From: Lichenibacterium ramalinae
Lineage (GTDB): Bacteria > Pseudomonadota > Alphaproteobacteria > Rhizobiales > Beijerinckiaceae
DNA: 64,000 nt
Reading direction: 5' to 3'
Assembly (NCBI RefSeq): GCF_004137085.1
Contig: NZ_QYBC01000001.1
Location: 1 to 64,000 of the forward strand
The position numbers were made by a program, and so were the translations under genes. Shown here in pieces: positions 52,778 to 63,864 of the stretch; positions within the stretch are counted from its first letter, which is position 1, and each line of letters begins with the position of its first letter. The notes under the pieces were generated by a model. That model ran no database searches, was not told the origin of the DNA, and saw only the letters and a program-made list of their open reading frames with translations.

Positions 52778-53045
52778 TCCATCACTCCCGCAAGGCCTCG
52801 ACCCACCATAGCGCACGATCGTCCGTCGCGATCAACGCGGCGCGGCCGGTGCCGGGGCGCCGGGGCAGTGGGAGCGCCGGGGCGCCGGGGCGCCCCGCAC
52901 CGTCGGGCCGGCCTGGTCGCCGCCGGACCGGCGCTTCAACCCAGGCCTGTGTACAGGTCCTTATTTTCGGGCCCGCGTCCCTCGGCAACAGGGTCGCGGA
53001 CCCTAGATCAGTGGGTGACGGGGACGGCGGGAGACGCGAAGCACG

Positions 53046-56117
<3,072 letters not shown>

Positions 56118-56179
56118 CGCTCGAGCGCGGCCGGGCGCCCCATTCAGGCGCCGTTCACGATTGCGTTCGCGGGCCGTCG

Positions 56180-56197
56180 CGCGTCTTGCAAGACGCG
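56180..56197. promoter_or_regulatory. Perfect 18-bp palindrome, candidate operator
   Basis: CGCGTCTTGCAAGACGCG is perfectly self-complementary over 18 bp, 41 bp upstream of the orphan gene at 56238 and 63 bp after the kinase stop. It lacks a T run, so a protein operator is more likely than a terminator. Confidence 0.5.
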
Positions 56198-56237
56198 TCG
56201 CCTTGCGCCTAGTCTGGGTCGTCTCAGGAGGCCCTGC

Positions 56238-56585
56238 ATGACCAAACCAGCCTGGAAAGATCGGGTCGATACGGCGCTGACGCGCCTCGAGCAGGATCGG
56301 TGGACGGCCCCGGCCGTCCGCTACATGGAGATCATCGACGAGGTGGCGGAGGGCAAGGGCTCGGCCGCCGACATCGCGCGGCGGGCGGGCTCGCCCGACC
56401 TCGTGGCCCATGCGCTGAACCGGGTCACGGTGGCGCTGCACGGCGGGGAAGCGGCGCCCCGCCTCGACGAGGGCGGCTGGTACGAGAGCGACGGCGAGCG
56501 CTATCGCGTGGCGCCCGACTTCGCCCAGGAATGGATCGCGGCCCGCAGCGCCCAGCGCCAGTTCCAGGCCCTCCAGTCCATCTGA
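56238..56585 (+). CDS. Unknown soluble protein, possible HTH
   Basis: A 115-residue protein with a strong AGGAGG 8 bases before its ATG. The middle 'EIIDEVAEGKGSAADIARRAGSPDLVAHALNRVTVALHGG' looks like a helix-turn-helix/winged-helix core, followed by 'GWYESDGERYRVAPDFAQEWIAARSAQRQF', a wing-like strand pair and a helix. It could be a small regulator acting on the palindrome upstream of its own gene, but I recognise no family. Alone between the kinase and the acyltransferase. Confidence 0.65.
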   Translation: MTKPAWKDRVDTALTRLEQDRWTAPAVRYMEIIDEVAEGKGSAADIARRAGSPDLVAHALNRVTVALHGGEAAPRLDEGGWYESDGERYRVAPDFAQEWIAARSAQRQFQALQSI

Positions 56586-56730
56586 CGCCCGGGCGCGGCC
56601 CGCTCGCACTCCCAACGGCGGGCCGCCGCGACGGCGAACCGCCCGAGACGGGGGTGTGGCGATTGCATCCCCCGCCGCGACCGTGCAGGACAGGCCCGCC
56701 CGCGCCCGACGCGGGCGGCGAACCGGCGCG

Positions 56731-57807
56731 ATGCGGAAACTCTCCAACATCCAGGTGCTGCGGGGGCTCGCCGCCCTGGCGGTGGTCCTGTTCCACGCCC
56801 GTGAAGAGGTCGACGGGGTCGGCATCGCGACGCGGCTGCCCGGCTTCATGGGCGGTGCGGCGGGGGTCGACGTGTTCTTCGTCATCTCCGGGCTCGTGAT
56901 GGTGCATGCCTCGGCGCCGCTGTTCGGCAGCGCGCGCGCGGCCGTGCCGTTCTTCCTCAAGCGGCTCGCCCGCATCGTTCCGCTCTACTGGGCCGTGACG
57001 GCGCTCTTCGTGCTGCTCGATCCCGCCGACGCCCGCGGCGACCTCGGGCGCCGCGCCTTCGCGGGTTTCGTGGCCCTGTCGCTCGCCTTCGTGCCTTATG
57101 CGGCACCGGCCAACCCGGATCTGACGCCCGTCTACCCGCTCGGCTGGACGCTGGATTACGAGATGGCCTTCTACCTCGTCTTCGCCCTGGTCCTCGCCCT
57201 GCCCCGGCGCGGCGCGGTGGCGACCCTGTCGCTCGCCCTCGCCGCCCTGGTGGCGGCGAACGGCATGCTGGCGCTGCCCGGGTGGCTTTCCTACCTCGGC
57301 GCCACGCAGGTGCTCGAATTCGTCACCGGCCTGCTCCTGGCCGAGGTTGGCCTTTCGGGCGGACGGCTGCCCCGCCCCGCCGCGGCCGCGCTGGTGGCGT
57401 TCGGCCTCGCCGCCATCGCCGCCGCCATCCCGTGGTCGGACAGCTGGTGGGGCAGCTGGCGCGGCTTGGCCTGGGGCCTGCCGGCCGCCGCCATCGTGGC
57501 GGCGGCGGCCCTATGCCTGCCGCGCCGCCCGGCCGGACCCGTGCGCCGCGCCTTCGAGCGGCTCGGCGATGCTTCCTACGCGCTCTACCTCGTGCATTAC
57601 GGCGCCTATCTGGGGCTCGAATCCGTGCTGGGCCGCGTCTTCGACCTGGCGCGCCTGCCGGCGCTGCCGTTCATGCTGCTGCTCGTCGCCCCGACGCTGG
57701 CGGCGAGCTTCGCCGTCCACCACGGCTTCGAGGTGCCGCTCACCCGCTGGCTGCAGCGCCGCGTCGCGCCGCGGCAGGCCCCGTCGCTGGCCGTGGCGGA
57801 GGGCTGA
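56731..57807 (+). CDS. Acyltransferase 3 family membrane protein (O-acyltransferase)
   Basis: A 358-residue inner-membrane acyltransferase with about ten helices. It starts 'KLSNIQVLRGLAALAVVLFHAREEV' (catalytic R-x10-H: 'RGLAALAVVLFH'), has 'GVDVFFVISGLVM' and 'FFLKRLARIVPLYW', and ends with 'GDASYALYLVHYGAY' and a cationic tail. Such enzymes add acetyl or succinyl groups to exopolysaccharides, lipids or O-antigen. A link with the exopolysaccharide cluster 33 kb away is possible. ATG 56731 is taken over 56656; ribosome binding site weak. Confidence 0.9.
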   Translation: MRKLSNIQVLRGLAALAVVLFHAREEVDGVGIATRLPGFMGGAAGVDVFFVISGLVMVHASAPLFGSARAAVPFFLKRLARIVPLYWAVTALFVLLDPADARGDLGRRAFAGFVALSLAFVPYAAPANPDLTPVYPLGWTLDYEMAFYLVFALVLALPRRGAVATLSLALAALVAANGMLALPGWLSYLGATQVLEFVTGLLLAEVGLSGGRLPRPAAAALVAFGLAAIAAAIPWSDSWWGSWRGLAWGLPAAAIVAAAALCLPRRPAGPVRRAFERLGDASYALYLVHYGAYLGLESVLGRVFDLARLPALPFMLLLVAPTLAASFAVHHGFEVPLTRWLQRRVAPRQAPSLAVAEG

Positions 57808-57856
57808 CGCGGCCACCCGAGCGGCGGCCGACGAGCGCGCGCCTGTCGGCCGGCCC

Positions 57857-58264
57857 TCAGCGGGCGTGGCGCTTCTGCCAACCCTGCATCTGGGCGATCT
57901 CGATCGCCTGGGCCTTGATGATGTCGGCGGCGAGTTTGCGCAGCATCGGGTCGTGGCCGTACTGGACCTCGACCTTGGCCATCTCGACGGCGCCCTGGTG
58001 GTGGGGCAGCATCATGGCGGCGAAGTCGCGGTCGGGGTCGCCCGTGGGCTTCACGTCCATGCCCGTCATCATGGCGTCGTTGGCGGCCGCATAGGCCTTG
58101 TCGGCCGCGTGGTCGCCGCCCGGCGCGGCCGCGGCCGGCGCCATGGTGGCGTGGTCCATCTTCATGGGCTCGGCGGCCCGGGCCGCGCCCGAGCCGGCCA
58201 AAATGACGACGAACGCGGCGAGGACGAGCGGGCCGGGGTCGCGCGTGTGGGGGAGCTGTGTCAT
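57857..58264 (-). CDS. DUF305 family periplasmic protein, copper-linked
   Basis: A 135-residue exported protein: signal 'GPLVLAAFVVILAGSGAARAA', then Met/His-rich 'EPMKMDHATMAP' and the DUF305 core 'DPDRDFAAMMLPHHQGAVEMAKVEVQYGHDPMLRKLAADIIKAQAIEIAQMQGWQKRH'. The H-x-x-M / M-x-x-H-H pattern suits Cu binding as in CopM-like proteins. AAAGGA lies 8 bases before ATG 58264. It is 59 bp downstream of copA in the same direction, so it is probably co-induced by the MerR-type regulator. Confidence 0.88.
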   Translation of the reverse strand: MTQLPHTRDPGPLVLAAFVVILAGSGAARAAEPMKMDHATMAPAAAAPGGDHAADKAYAAANDAMMTGMDVKPTGDPDRDFAAMMLPHHQGAVEMAKVEVQYGHDPMLRKLAADIIKAQAIEIAQMQGWQKRHAR

Positions 58265-58323
58265 CGACGGGGTCCTTTCGATCGAGAGGCGGGCCCGGCC
58301 GTCGCGGCGCGGGCGACGGGTGG

Positions 58324-61002
58324 TCAGCCGATATCGGCGCCGCGGAGCCGCAGGGCATTGCCGATGACGCTCACCGAGGAGAGCGCCATGGCGGCGGCGG
58401 CCAGCATGGGCGACAGCAGCAGGCCGAAGGCGGGGTACAGCACCCCGGCCGCCACCGGGATGCCGATGCCGTTGTAGAGGAAGGCGAAGGCGAGGTTCTG
58501 CCGGATGTTGCCCATCGTGGCGCGCGACAGCGCCCGCGCCCGCAGCAGTCCCGCGAGGTCGCCGCCGAGCAGCGTCACGCCGGCACTCTGCATCGCCACG
58601 TCGGTGCCGGTGCCCATGGCGACGCCGACGTCGGCCAGCGCCAGAGCCGGCGCATCGTTGACGCCGTCGCCGGCCATGGCGACGATCCGCCCTTCGCGTT
58701 TCAGGCGCTCCACGGCCGCGGCCTTCGCGTCCGGCAGGACGTCGGCCAGGACCTCGTCGATACCGAGCGGGGCCGCGATGGCGCGGGCCGTCGCGTCGTT
58801 GTCGCCCGTCAGCATCACGACCCGCAGGCCTGCGGCCTTCAAGGCCCGCACCACGGCGGCGCTTTCCGGCCGAACCGCGTCGGCGACGCCGATCGCCCCG
58901 GCGAGTCGCCCGCCGGCCGCCACGAGCACGGCGGTTGCGCCGTCCGCCCGGAAGGCGTCGGCCCGCGCCGCGAGGGCGCCCACGGCGACGCCCTTATCCT
59001 CCAGAAAGCGGGCGGAGCCGACCAGCACATCGGTCCCCGCCACCAAGGCGTGGACGCCGCGCCCCGCCGGCGAGGCGAAGCCCTCCGCTTCGGCCACGGG
59101 CAGACCCCGCGCCTCGGCCGCCGCCAGGATGGCGCGGGCCAGCGGGTGCTCGCTGGCCCGCTCGACCGCGGCCGCCAGCGCCAGCACCTCGTCCTCGCCG
59201 AAGCCCTCGGCCGCCGCCACCGCCGTGACGGCGGGCACGCCGCGGGTGAGCGTTCCGGTCTTGTCGAGCACCACGGTGTCGACGCGCTCCAGGCGCTCCA
59301 GCGCCTCGGCGTCGCGGATCAGCACGCCGGCGCGGGCGCCGCGGCCCACCCCCACCATGATGGACATGGGCGTGGCGAGGCCGAGGGCGCAGGGGCAGGC
59401 GATGATCAGCACCGACACGGCGGCGATGACGGCCGAGGCGAAGCGCGGCTCCGGGCCGAACACCATCCAGGCCGCGAAGGCGGCGAGGGCGGCCGCCAGC
59501 ACGCCGGGCACGAACCAGCCCGAGACGCGGTCGGCCAGGCGCTGGATGGGGGCGCGGCTGCGCTGCGCCGCGGCGACGAGCTGCACGATGCGGGACAGCA
59601 GCGTGTCGCGCCCGACCTTGTCGGCGCGGATGACGAGCCCGCCGGTGCGGCTGATCGTGCCGCCGATGACGGCGTCGCCGGCCCGCTTGCGCACCGGCAG
59701 GGACTCGCCCGTGACGCTCGACTGGTCGAGTTCGGCTTCCCCGCTCTCCACCGTCCCGTCGACCGGCACGGTTTCGCCGGGACGCAGGCGCAGCCGGTCG
59801 CCGACCGCGACGGCGTCGAGCGGGACGTCGGCCTCGCTGCCGTCCGGCGCGATGCGGCGGGCGAATTTGGGGGCGAGGTCGAGCAGTCCGCGGATGGCCG
59901 TCGAGGTGCTGTCGCGCGCCTTCAGCTCCAGCACCTGACCGACCAGCACCAGCAGCGTGATGACGGCCGCGGCCTCGAAATAGGTGCCGACGGCGCCGCC
60001 CATCGTGTGGAAGGCGGGCGGGAACAGGCCGGGCGCCAGCGTCGCCACCGCGCTATAGGCCCAGGCGACGCCGGTGCCGATCATCACCAGGGTGAACATG
60101 TTGAGGTTGCGGCTGCGCAGCGAGGCCCAGCCGCGCTGGATGAAGGGCCAGCCGGCCCAGAACACCACCGGCGTGGCCAGCACCATCTGGGCGAGGTTGC
60201 CCGCCTCCCCGCCGAACGGCACGGCGCCGTGCAGGAACCCGCCGCCCAGTTCACCGCCCATGGCCAGCAGCACGACCGGCACGGTGCCGGCCGCGGCGAG
60301 CCAGGTGCGGCGCTTCATGTCGACGAGGTCGGCATTGGGGCCGGCCTCGGCGGTGAAGTCTTCCGGCTCCAGCGCCATGCCGCAGATCGGGCAGGCGCCG
60401 GGCCCGACCTGCCGCACCTCGGGGTCCATCGGGCAGGTGTAGACGGTGCCGGGCGGCGCCGGCGCCTCGTCGCGGGGCGCCGGTGCCAGGTAGCGGGCGG
60501 GATCGGCCGCGAACTTCGTCCGGCAGCCCGCCGAACAGAAATGGTAGGCTTGGCCGGCATGGTCGGCGTGATGCGGGGTCTTGGCGGGGTCGACCGTCAT
60601 GCCGCAGACGGGGTCCTTGACGTCCGCCGCCGCGAGGTAGCGGGCGGGGTCGGCCACGAATTTGCCGCGGCAGCCGTCGCAGCAGAAGTGGTAGGTGGTG
60701 CCGGCGTGGTCGGCGTGGTGCCGGGTCTTGGCGGGGTCGACCGTCATGCCGCAGACGGGGTCCTTCGCGTCCGCCGCCGCGAGGTAGCGGGCGGGGTCGG
60801 CCACGAACCTGCCGCGGCAGCCGTCGCAGCAGAAGTGGTAGGTGGTGCCGGCGTGGTCGGCGTGGTGCCGGGTCTTGGCGGGGTCGACCGTCATGCCGCA
60901 GACGGGGTCCTTGGCGGCGGATGCGGCTCCGGCAGGGGCGGGTTTCGGCGCGGAGCAGCAGCAGCCTCCGGCTGTCCCGTGATGGTGGTGGGTCTCGGTC
61001 AT
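58324..61002 (-). CDS. copA: Cu(I)-exporting P-type ATPase with three YHS domains
   Basis: An 892-residue P1B ATPase that pumps Cu(I) out. The N-terminus has 'HHHH' and 'GGCCCS', then three tandem 49-residue YHS metal-binding repeats ('KDPVCGMTVDPAKT..HHADHAG..YHFC..GCR.KF.ADPARYL'), a heavy-metal-binding segment 'YTCPMDPEVRQVGPGACPICGM', and eight TMs. It has 'TGES', 'ACPCALG', 'DKTGTLT', 'SEHPLA' and 'GDGVNDAPAL'; TM7-8 carry 'LYNGIG' and 'MALSSVSV', as in Cu(I) pumps. ATG 61002 follows AAGGA by 8 bases and is preferred over 61011. Promoter carries a CueR-type operator. Confidence 0.93.
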   Translation of the reverse strand: MTETHHHHGTAGGCCCSAPKPAPAGAASAAKDPVCGMTVDPAKTRHHADHAGTTYHFCCDGCRGRFVADPARYLAAADAKDPVCGMTVDPAKTRHHADHAGTTYHFCCDGCRGKFVADPARYLAAADVKDPVCGMTVDPAKTPHHADHAGQAYHFCSAGCRTKFAADPARYLAPAPRDEAPAPPGTVYTCPMDPEVRQVGPGACPICGMALEPEDFTAEAGPNADLVDMKRRTWLAAAGTVPVVLLAMGGELGGGFLHGAVPFGGEAGNLAQMVLATPVVFWAGWPFIQRGWASLRSRNLNMFTLVMIGTGVAWAYSAVATLAPGLFPPAFHTMGGAVGTYFEAAAVITLLVLVGQVLELKARDSTSTAIRGLLDLAPKFARRIAPDGSEADVPLDAVAVGDRLRLRPGETVPVDGTVESGEAELDQSSVTGESLPVRKRAGDAVIGGTISRTGGLVIRADKVGRDTLLSRIVQLVAAAQRSRAPIQRLADRVSGWFVPGVLAAALAAFAAWMVFGPEPRFASAVIAAVSVLIIACPCALGLATPMSIMVGVGRGARAGVLIRDAEALERLERVDTVVLDKTGTLTRGVPAVTAVAAAEGFGEDEVLALAAAVERASEHPLARAILAAAEARGLPVAEAEGFASPAGRGVHALVAGTDVLVGSARFLEDKGVAVGALAARADAFRADGATAVLVAAGGRLAGAIGVADAVRPESAAVVRALKAAGLRVVMLTGDNDATARAIAAPLGIDEVLADVLPDAKAAAVERLKREGRIVAMAGDGVNDAPALALADVGVAMGTGTDVAMQSAGVTLLGGDLAGLLRARALSRATMGNIRQNLAFAFLYNGIGIPVAAGVLYPAFGLLLSPMLAAAAMALSSVSVIGNALRLRGADIG
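60472..60912. repeat. Three tandem 147-bp repeats encoding YHS domains
   Basis: Units at 60766-60912, 60619-60765 and 60472-60618 each encode 49 residues. The first two are nearly identical in nucleotide sequence, differing at only a few positions, so they duplicated recently; the third has diverged in 'QAYHFCSAGCRTKF'. This gives a copy-number-variable metal-binding tail. Confidence 0.85.
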
Positions 61003-61024
61003 GGCGTCCATCCTTGAACGCCAC

Positions 61025-61054
61025 CCTGCACCTTCCCATCATGGGAGGGTCAAG
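61025..61054 (-). promoter_or_regulatory. CueR-type operator/promoter of copA
   Basis: On the minus strand CTTGACCCTCCC-ATGAT-GGGAAGGT places a TTGACC -35 box before a CCTCCC/GGGAAGG dyad, then CAGGGT as a weak -10 after the long 19-20 bp spacer typical of MerR-family promoters. The E. coli copA promoter has the same CTTGACC..CCC....GGAAGGT layout. It serves copA leftward and lies just ahead of the regulator gene on the other strand. Confidence 0.8.
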
Positions 61055-61079
61055 CGCCGCCGCCGAGGGGACAATCGCC

Positions 61080-61541
61080 ATGCAGATCGGGCAGGCCGCC
61101 AAGGCTTCGGGCGCCTCGGCCAAGATGATCCGACACTACGAGGCCATGGGCCTCGTGGCGCCGGCCGGGCGCCGCGACAGCAACTACCGCGACTATACGG
61201 CCGAGGACGTGGCGCGCTTGCGCTTCGTGCGCCGGGCACGCGACCTCGGCTTCGCCATCGAGCGGATCCGCGATCTCCTGGCGCTGTGGAGCGACCGCGG
61301 TCGATCGAGCGCCGAGGTGAAGCGCATCGCGCTCGACCACATCGCCGACCTCGAGGGTCGGATCGCCGGCATGCGCGAGATGGTGGCGACGCTGCATCAC
61401 CTCGCGGACGGCTGCGCCGGCGATGGCCGGCCGGACTGCCCCATCATCGAGGGGCTGGCGGGGAAGAACGCGACCGCAGCGGCGCGAACCGCCCCGACGG
61501 CTCGGGATAATCCTCGTCGGGCTGAGCCCCCACGGCCCTGA
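61080..61541 (+). CDS. MerR-family copper-responsive regulator, CueR/HmrR-like
   Basis: A 153-residue regulator divergent from copA. N-terminal MerR HTH 'MQIGQAAKASGASAKMIRHYEAMGLVAPAGRRDSNYRDYTAEDVARLRFVRRARDLGFAIERIRDLLALW', a dimer helix, and metal-loop Cys in 'DGCAGDGRPDCPIIEGLA' (C-x7-C spacing usual for Cu(I) sensors). It would unkink the copA promoter on Cu(I) binding. ATG 61080 follows CGAGGGGACAATCGCC. The 3' end extends about 30 residues beyond the usual CueR end and overlaps the convergent DUF4432 gene by 98 bp. Confidence 0.9.
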   Translation: MQIGQAAKASGASAKMIRHYEAMGLVAPAGRRDSNYRDYTAEDVARLRFVRRARDLGFAIERIRDLLALWSDRGRSSAEVKRIALDHIADLEGRIAGMREMVATLHHLADGCAGDGRPDCPIIEGLAGKNATAAARTAPTARDNPRRAEPPRP

Positions 61542-62643
61542 TCCGGGCCTCGGCCGCCGCGATGGCGCCGGCCCCGTCGAGCACCCGCAGCGTGAGGTCG
61601 TAGGCTCGCTCCTCGCCGTGCTGCAGCACTATGAGTTCGCCCCGCTCGCGCGCGAAGGCGTGGCCCGGGACGTGGTTGGATCCCGGCTCGATGCCGAGCG
61701 CATAGGCGCCGGCCTGGAAGTGCTGCCACTCGGTGAAACACGGCAGCTGCGCCTTCGTCACCTCCACGGCGAGGCCGAAGCCGAGGGCGTCGTTGACCAC
61801 CGCATAGGGCACGCGCCCTTCGGCATCCGCCGCGAGGTCGTGCTCCCAGACCTGCTCGGTGAAGCCGTCGCGCGGCGCCGGCAGGGTGCGGTAGCCGACG
61901 CCCTGGCGCCGGTAGGCCTCGCCGGCATGCGCCGCCATCACGACGTCGGCGATCGGGGCGAGGAGCCGCGTCCCCGCGTCCAGCACCGGATAGCCGACGT
62001 TGAGGTGGTACAGCACCATGTGGGGCGTGGCGTAGAAGCCGTGGTTCACGACCCGGTCGTGGATGCGGATCTCGTCGCCGCCGACATCCGCCTCGATGCG
62101 GCGGATGAGGTGGAGGTCCTCGCCGAAGACCGCCGCCTGCTGCAGGATGCCCTCGCACCACAGGATGCAGCGGTCCCCGTCCCAGCGCTCGCCATAGCCG
62201 GTCAGCCGCGCCGGCACGGTGGCGATGCGGCCGTGGATCGTGTGCTTCACGCTGGAGCGCGGGCCGTAATGGTAGTGGGCGGCGGGCTCCTCGGCGTTGA
62301 AGCCGACATGGTCGAGGCCGCAGGTGACGAGCAGGCCCGAGAAGCTGCGCAGGAAGCCGAGCCCGCCTTCGCCCTCCGTCTCGTGCAGGCCGGGATGGCG
62401 GAAGCCGCTGGCCGACTGCCAGCCGATCGCCCGGCCGCCGTGCTCGCAATCGCCGATGTCCATGGCGCGGTCGACCAGCACCGTGAAGGCGAGGCCGGAA
62501 CCGGTGCGGAACTGCAGTGCCCGGATGCCGCGCTCGACGCCGTCGCCCAGGGTGACGAGGCGCACGCCGGCGAATTGCGCGAGGCTGCCGGCGCGCCGGG
62601 CGAGGTCGAGGCGCGACAGTTCGCGTCCGTAGAGGGCCACCAT
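61444..62643 (-). CDS. DUF4432 aldose-1-epimerase-like protein
   Basis: A 399-residue protein of the galactose-mutarotase-like superfamily (DUF4432). It has 'LVDRAMDIGDCEHGGRAIGWQSASGFRHPGL', 'RSFSGLLVTCGLDHVGFNAEEPAAHYHYGPRSSVKHTIHGRIATVPARLTGYGERWDGD', 'GFYATPHMVLYHLNVGYPVLDAGTRLL' and 'GIEPGSNHVPGHAFARERGEL'. Members act in sugar or sugar-acid catabolism, probably on an anomeric substrate; exact reaction unknown. It overlaps the convergent MerR gene and ends the DUF985-gloB group. Confidence 0.82.
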   Translation of the reverse strand: MVALYGRELSRLDLARRAGSLAQFAGVRLVTLGDGVERGIRALQFRTGSGLAFTVLVDRAMDIGDCEHGGRAIGWQSASGFRHPGLHETEGEGGLGFLRSFSGLLVTCGLDHVGFNAEEPAAHYHYGPRSSVKHTIHGRIATVPARLTGYGERWDGDRCILWCEGILQQAAVFGEDLHLIRRIEADVGGDEIRIHDRVVNHGFYATPHMVLYHLNVGYPVLDAGTRLLAPIADVVMAAHAGEAYRRQGVGYRTLPAPRDGFTEQVWEHDLAADAEGRVPYAVVNDALGFGLAVEVTKAQLPCFTEWQHFQAGAYALGIEPGSNHVPGHAFARERGELIVLQHGEERAYDLTLRVLDGAGAIAAAEARIRAVGAQPDEDYPEPSGRFAPLRSRSSPPAPR

Positions 62644-62647
62644 GGCG

Positions 62648-63097
62648 CTATTCCCGCGGCATCGGCCGCCAATGGGGCGGCGCCAGTTCGAACCCCTCGA
62701 AGCGGAAGCCGGGCGCCACCGTGCAGCCCACCAGCGTCCAGGCGCCGAGGCTCGCGGCGGTCTGCCAGCAGCGGGCCGGCACGGCGATCTGCGGGCTCTG
62801 GCCGGCCCGGATGTCGGGGCCGAGGTGGTGGGCCGAGGCGTCGTGGCCGTTCGGCGAGAGCGTGATGACCATCGGGGCGCCGGCGTGGAAGTGCCAAACC
62901 TCCGCAGCGTCCACCCGGTGCCAGTCCGACACCTCGTCGCCCGCCAGCAGGAACAGGATGGCGGTCGACGCCGGGCGCCCGTCGGGGTCGACGGCGGTGT
63001 CGCGAAAGGTTTCGCGGTAATGGCCGCCTTCCGGGTGCGGCGCGAGGTCGAGCAGGCGGGCGACCTCGCGAGCCGACAGGCCCGAGAGGCCGCTCAC
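62648..63097 (-). CDS. DUF985 cupin-fold protein
   Basis: A 149-residue cupin. It has the DUF985 pattern 'LLDLAPHPEGGHYRETFRD', 'STAILFLLAGDEVSDWHRVDAAEVWHFHAGAPMVITLSPNG', and 'QIAVPARCWQTAASLGAWTLVGCTVAPGFRFEGFEL'. Yeast YML079w has this fold; a sugar or small-molecule epimerase role is suspected but unproven. GTG 63097 overlaps the gloB stop by 4 bp (GTGA), so translation is coupled. It ends 4 bp before the DUF4432 start. Confidence 0.88.
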   Translation of the reverse strand: MSGLSGLSAREVARLLDLAPHPEGGHYRETFRDTAVDPDGRPASTAILFLLAGDEVSDWHRVDAAEVWHFHAGAPMVITLSPNGHDASAHHLGPDIRAGQSPQIAVPARCWQTAASLGAWTLVGCTVAPGFRFEGFELAPPHWRPMPRE

Positions 63098-63864
63098 GCC
63101 TTGTTCTTCCGCTCGCGCAGCACGGCGAAGACCGCCGCCGGGTCGCCGCCCGGCAGGCCCGCCGCGGCCTGAACGGCGGGCTCGGCGCAGCGCAGGAAAG
63201 GGTTGGCGGCGAGTTCCAGCGCCATGGTGGTGGGCAGCGTCGGCCTGCCGTCGGCCCGCAGCGCCTCCACGGCGGCGGCGCGCTCGCGCAGCACGGCGTT
63301 CTCCGGCTCGACCGTAAGGGCGAACCTGGCGTTGCCGGCCGTGTATTCGTGGCCGCAGTAGACCTGGGCGTCGCCGGGCAGCTGCGACAGCTTCAGCAGC
63401 GAGTCCCACATGGTCTCGAGCGGCGTTTCCAGCACCCGGCCACAACCGAGCGAGAAGAGCGTGTCGCCGGCGAACAGCACGCCGGCCTCCTCGAACCAGT
63501 AGACGATGTGGCCGGCCGTATGGCCCGGCGTGGCGATCACCTTGGCGCCGAGGTGGCCCACCATCACCTCGTCGCCCTCGTGCACGCCGAGGTCGACGCC
63601 GCCGATCTTGGTGGCTTCCGCCGCCGGGCCCACGACGCGCAGCTTGGGAAACCGGGCCTTCAGCGCCGGGATGCCGTCGACGTGGTCGCCGTGGTGATGC
63701 GTCACCAGGATGTCGGTCAGCGTCCAGCCCGTCTCGTCGAGCGCCCGGAGCACGGCCTCGGCCTCGGGCGCATCGATGGCGGCCGTCGAGCCCGTCGCGG
63801 AATCATGGACCAGCACGCCGTAATTGTCCGACAGGCAGGGGAACTGGTGGAAATGCGCCGTCAT
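63094..63864 (-). CDS. gloB: Hydroxyacylglutathione hydrolase (glyoxalase II)
   Basis: A 256-residue binuclear metallo-beta-lactamase-fold thioesterase that hydrolyses S-lactoylglutathione to lactate, step two of methylglyoxal detoxification. It has 'FPCLSDNYGVLVHD', the metal site 'ILVTHHHGDHVDG', 'TPGHTAGHIVYWF', 'FAGDTLFSLGCGR', and C-terminal 'YCGHEYTAGNARFALTVEPEN' with glutathione-binding residues. GAGGA lies 6 bases before ATG 63864. First gene of gloB-DUF985-DUF4432. 63865-64000 shows no further gene. Confidence 0.95.
   Translation of the reverse strand: MTAHFHQFPCLSDNYGVLVHDSATGSTAAIDAPEAEAVLRALDETGWTLTDILVTHHHGDHVDGIPALKARFPKLRVVGPAAEATKIGGVDLGVHEGDEVMVGHLGAKVIATPGHTAGHIVYWFEEAGVLFAGDTLFSLGCGRVLETPLETMWDSLLKLSQLPGDAQVYCGHEYTAGNARFALTVEPENAVLRERAAAVEALRADGRPTLPTTMALELAANPFLRCAEPAVQAAAGLPGGDPAAVFAVLRERKNKA

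Noticed and set aside
58258-61017. A 919-codon + strand frame antisense to copA
   Set aside because: Repetitive composition simply reflects the YHS repeats; copA on the other strand has every P-type ATPase motif.
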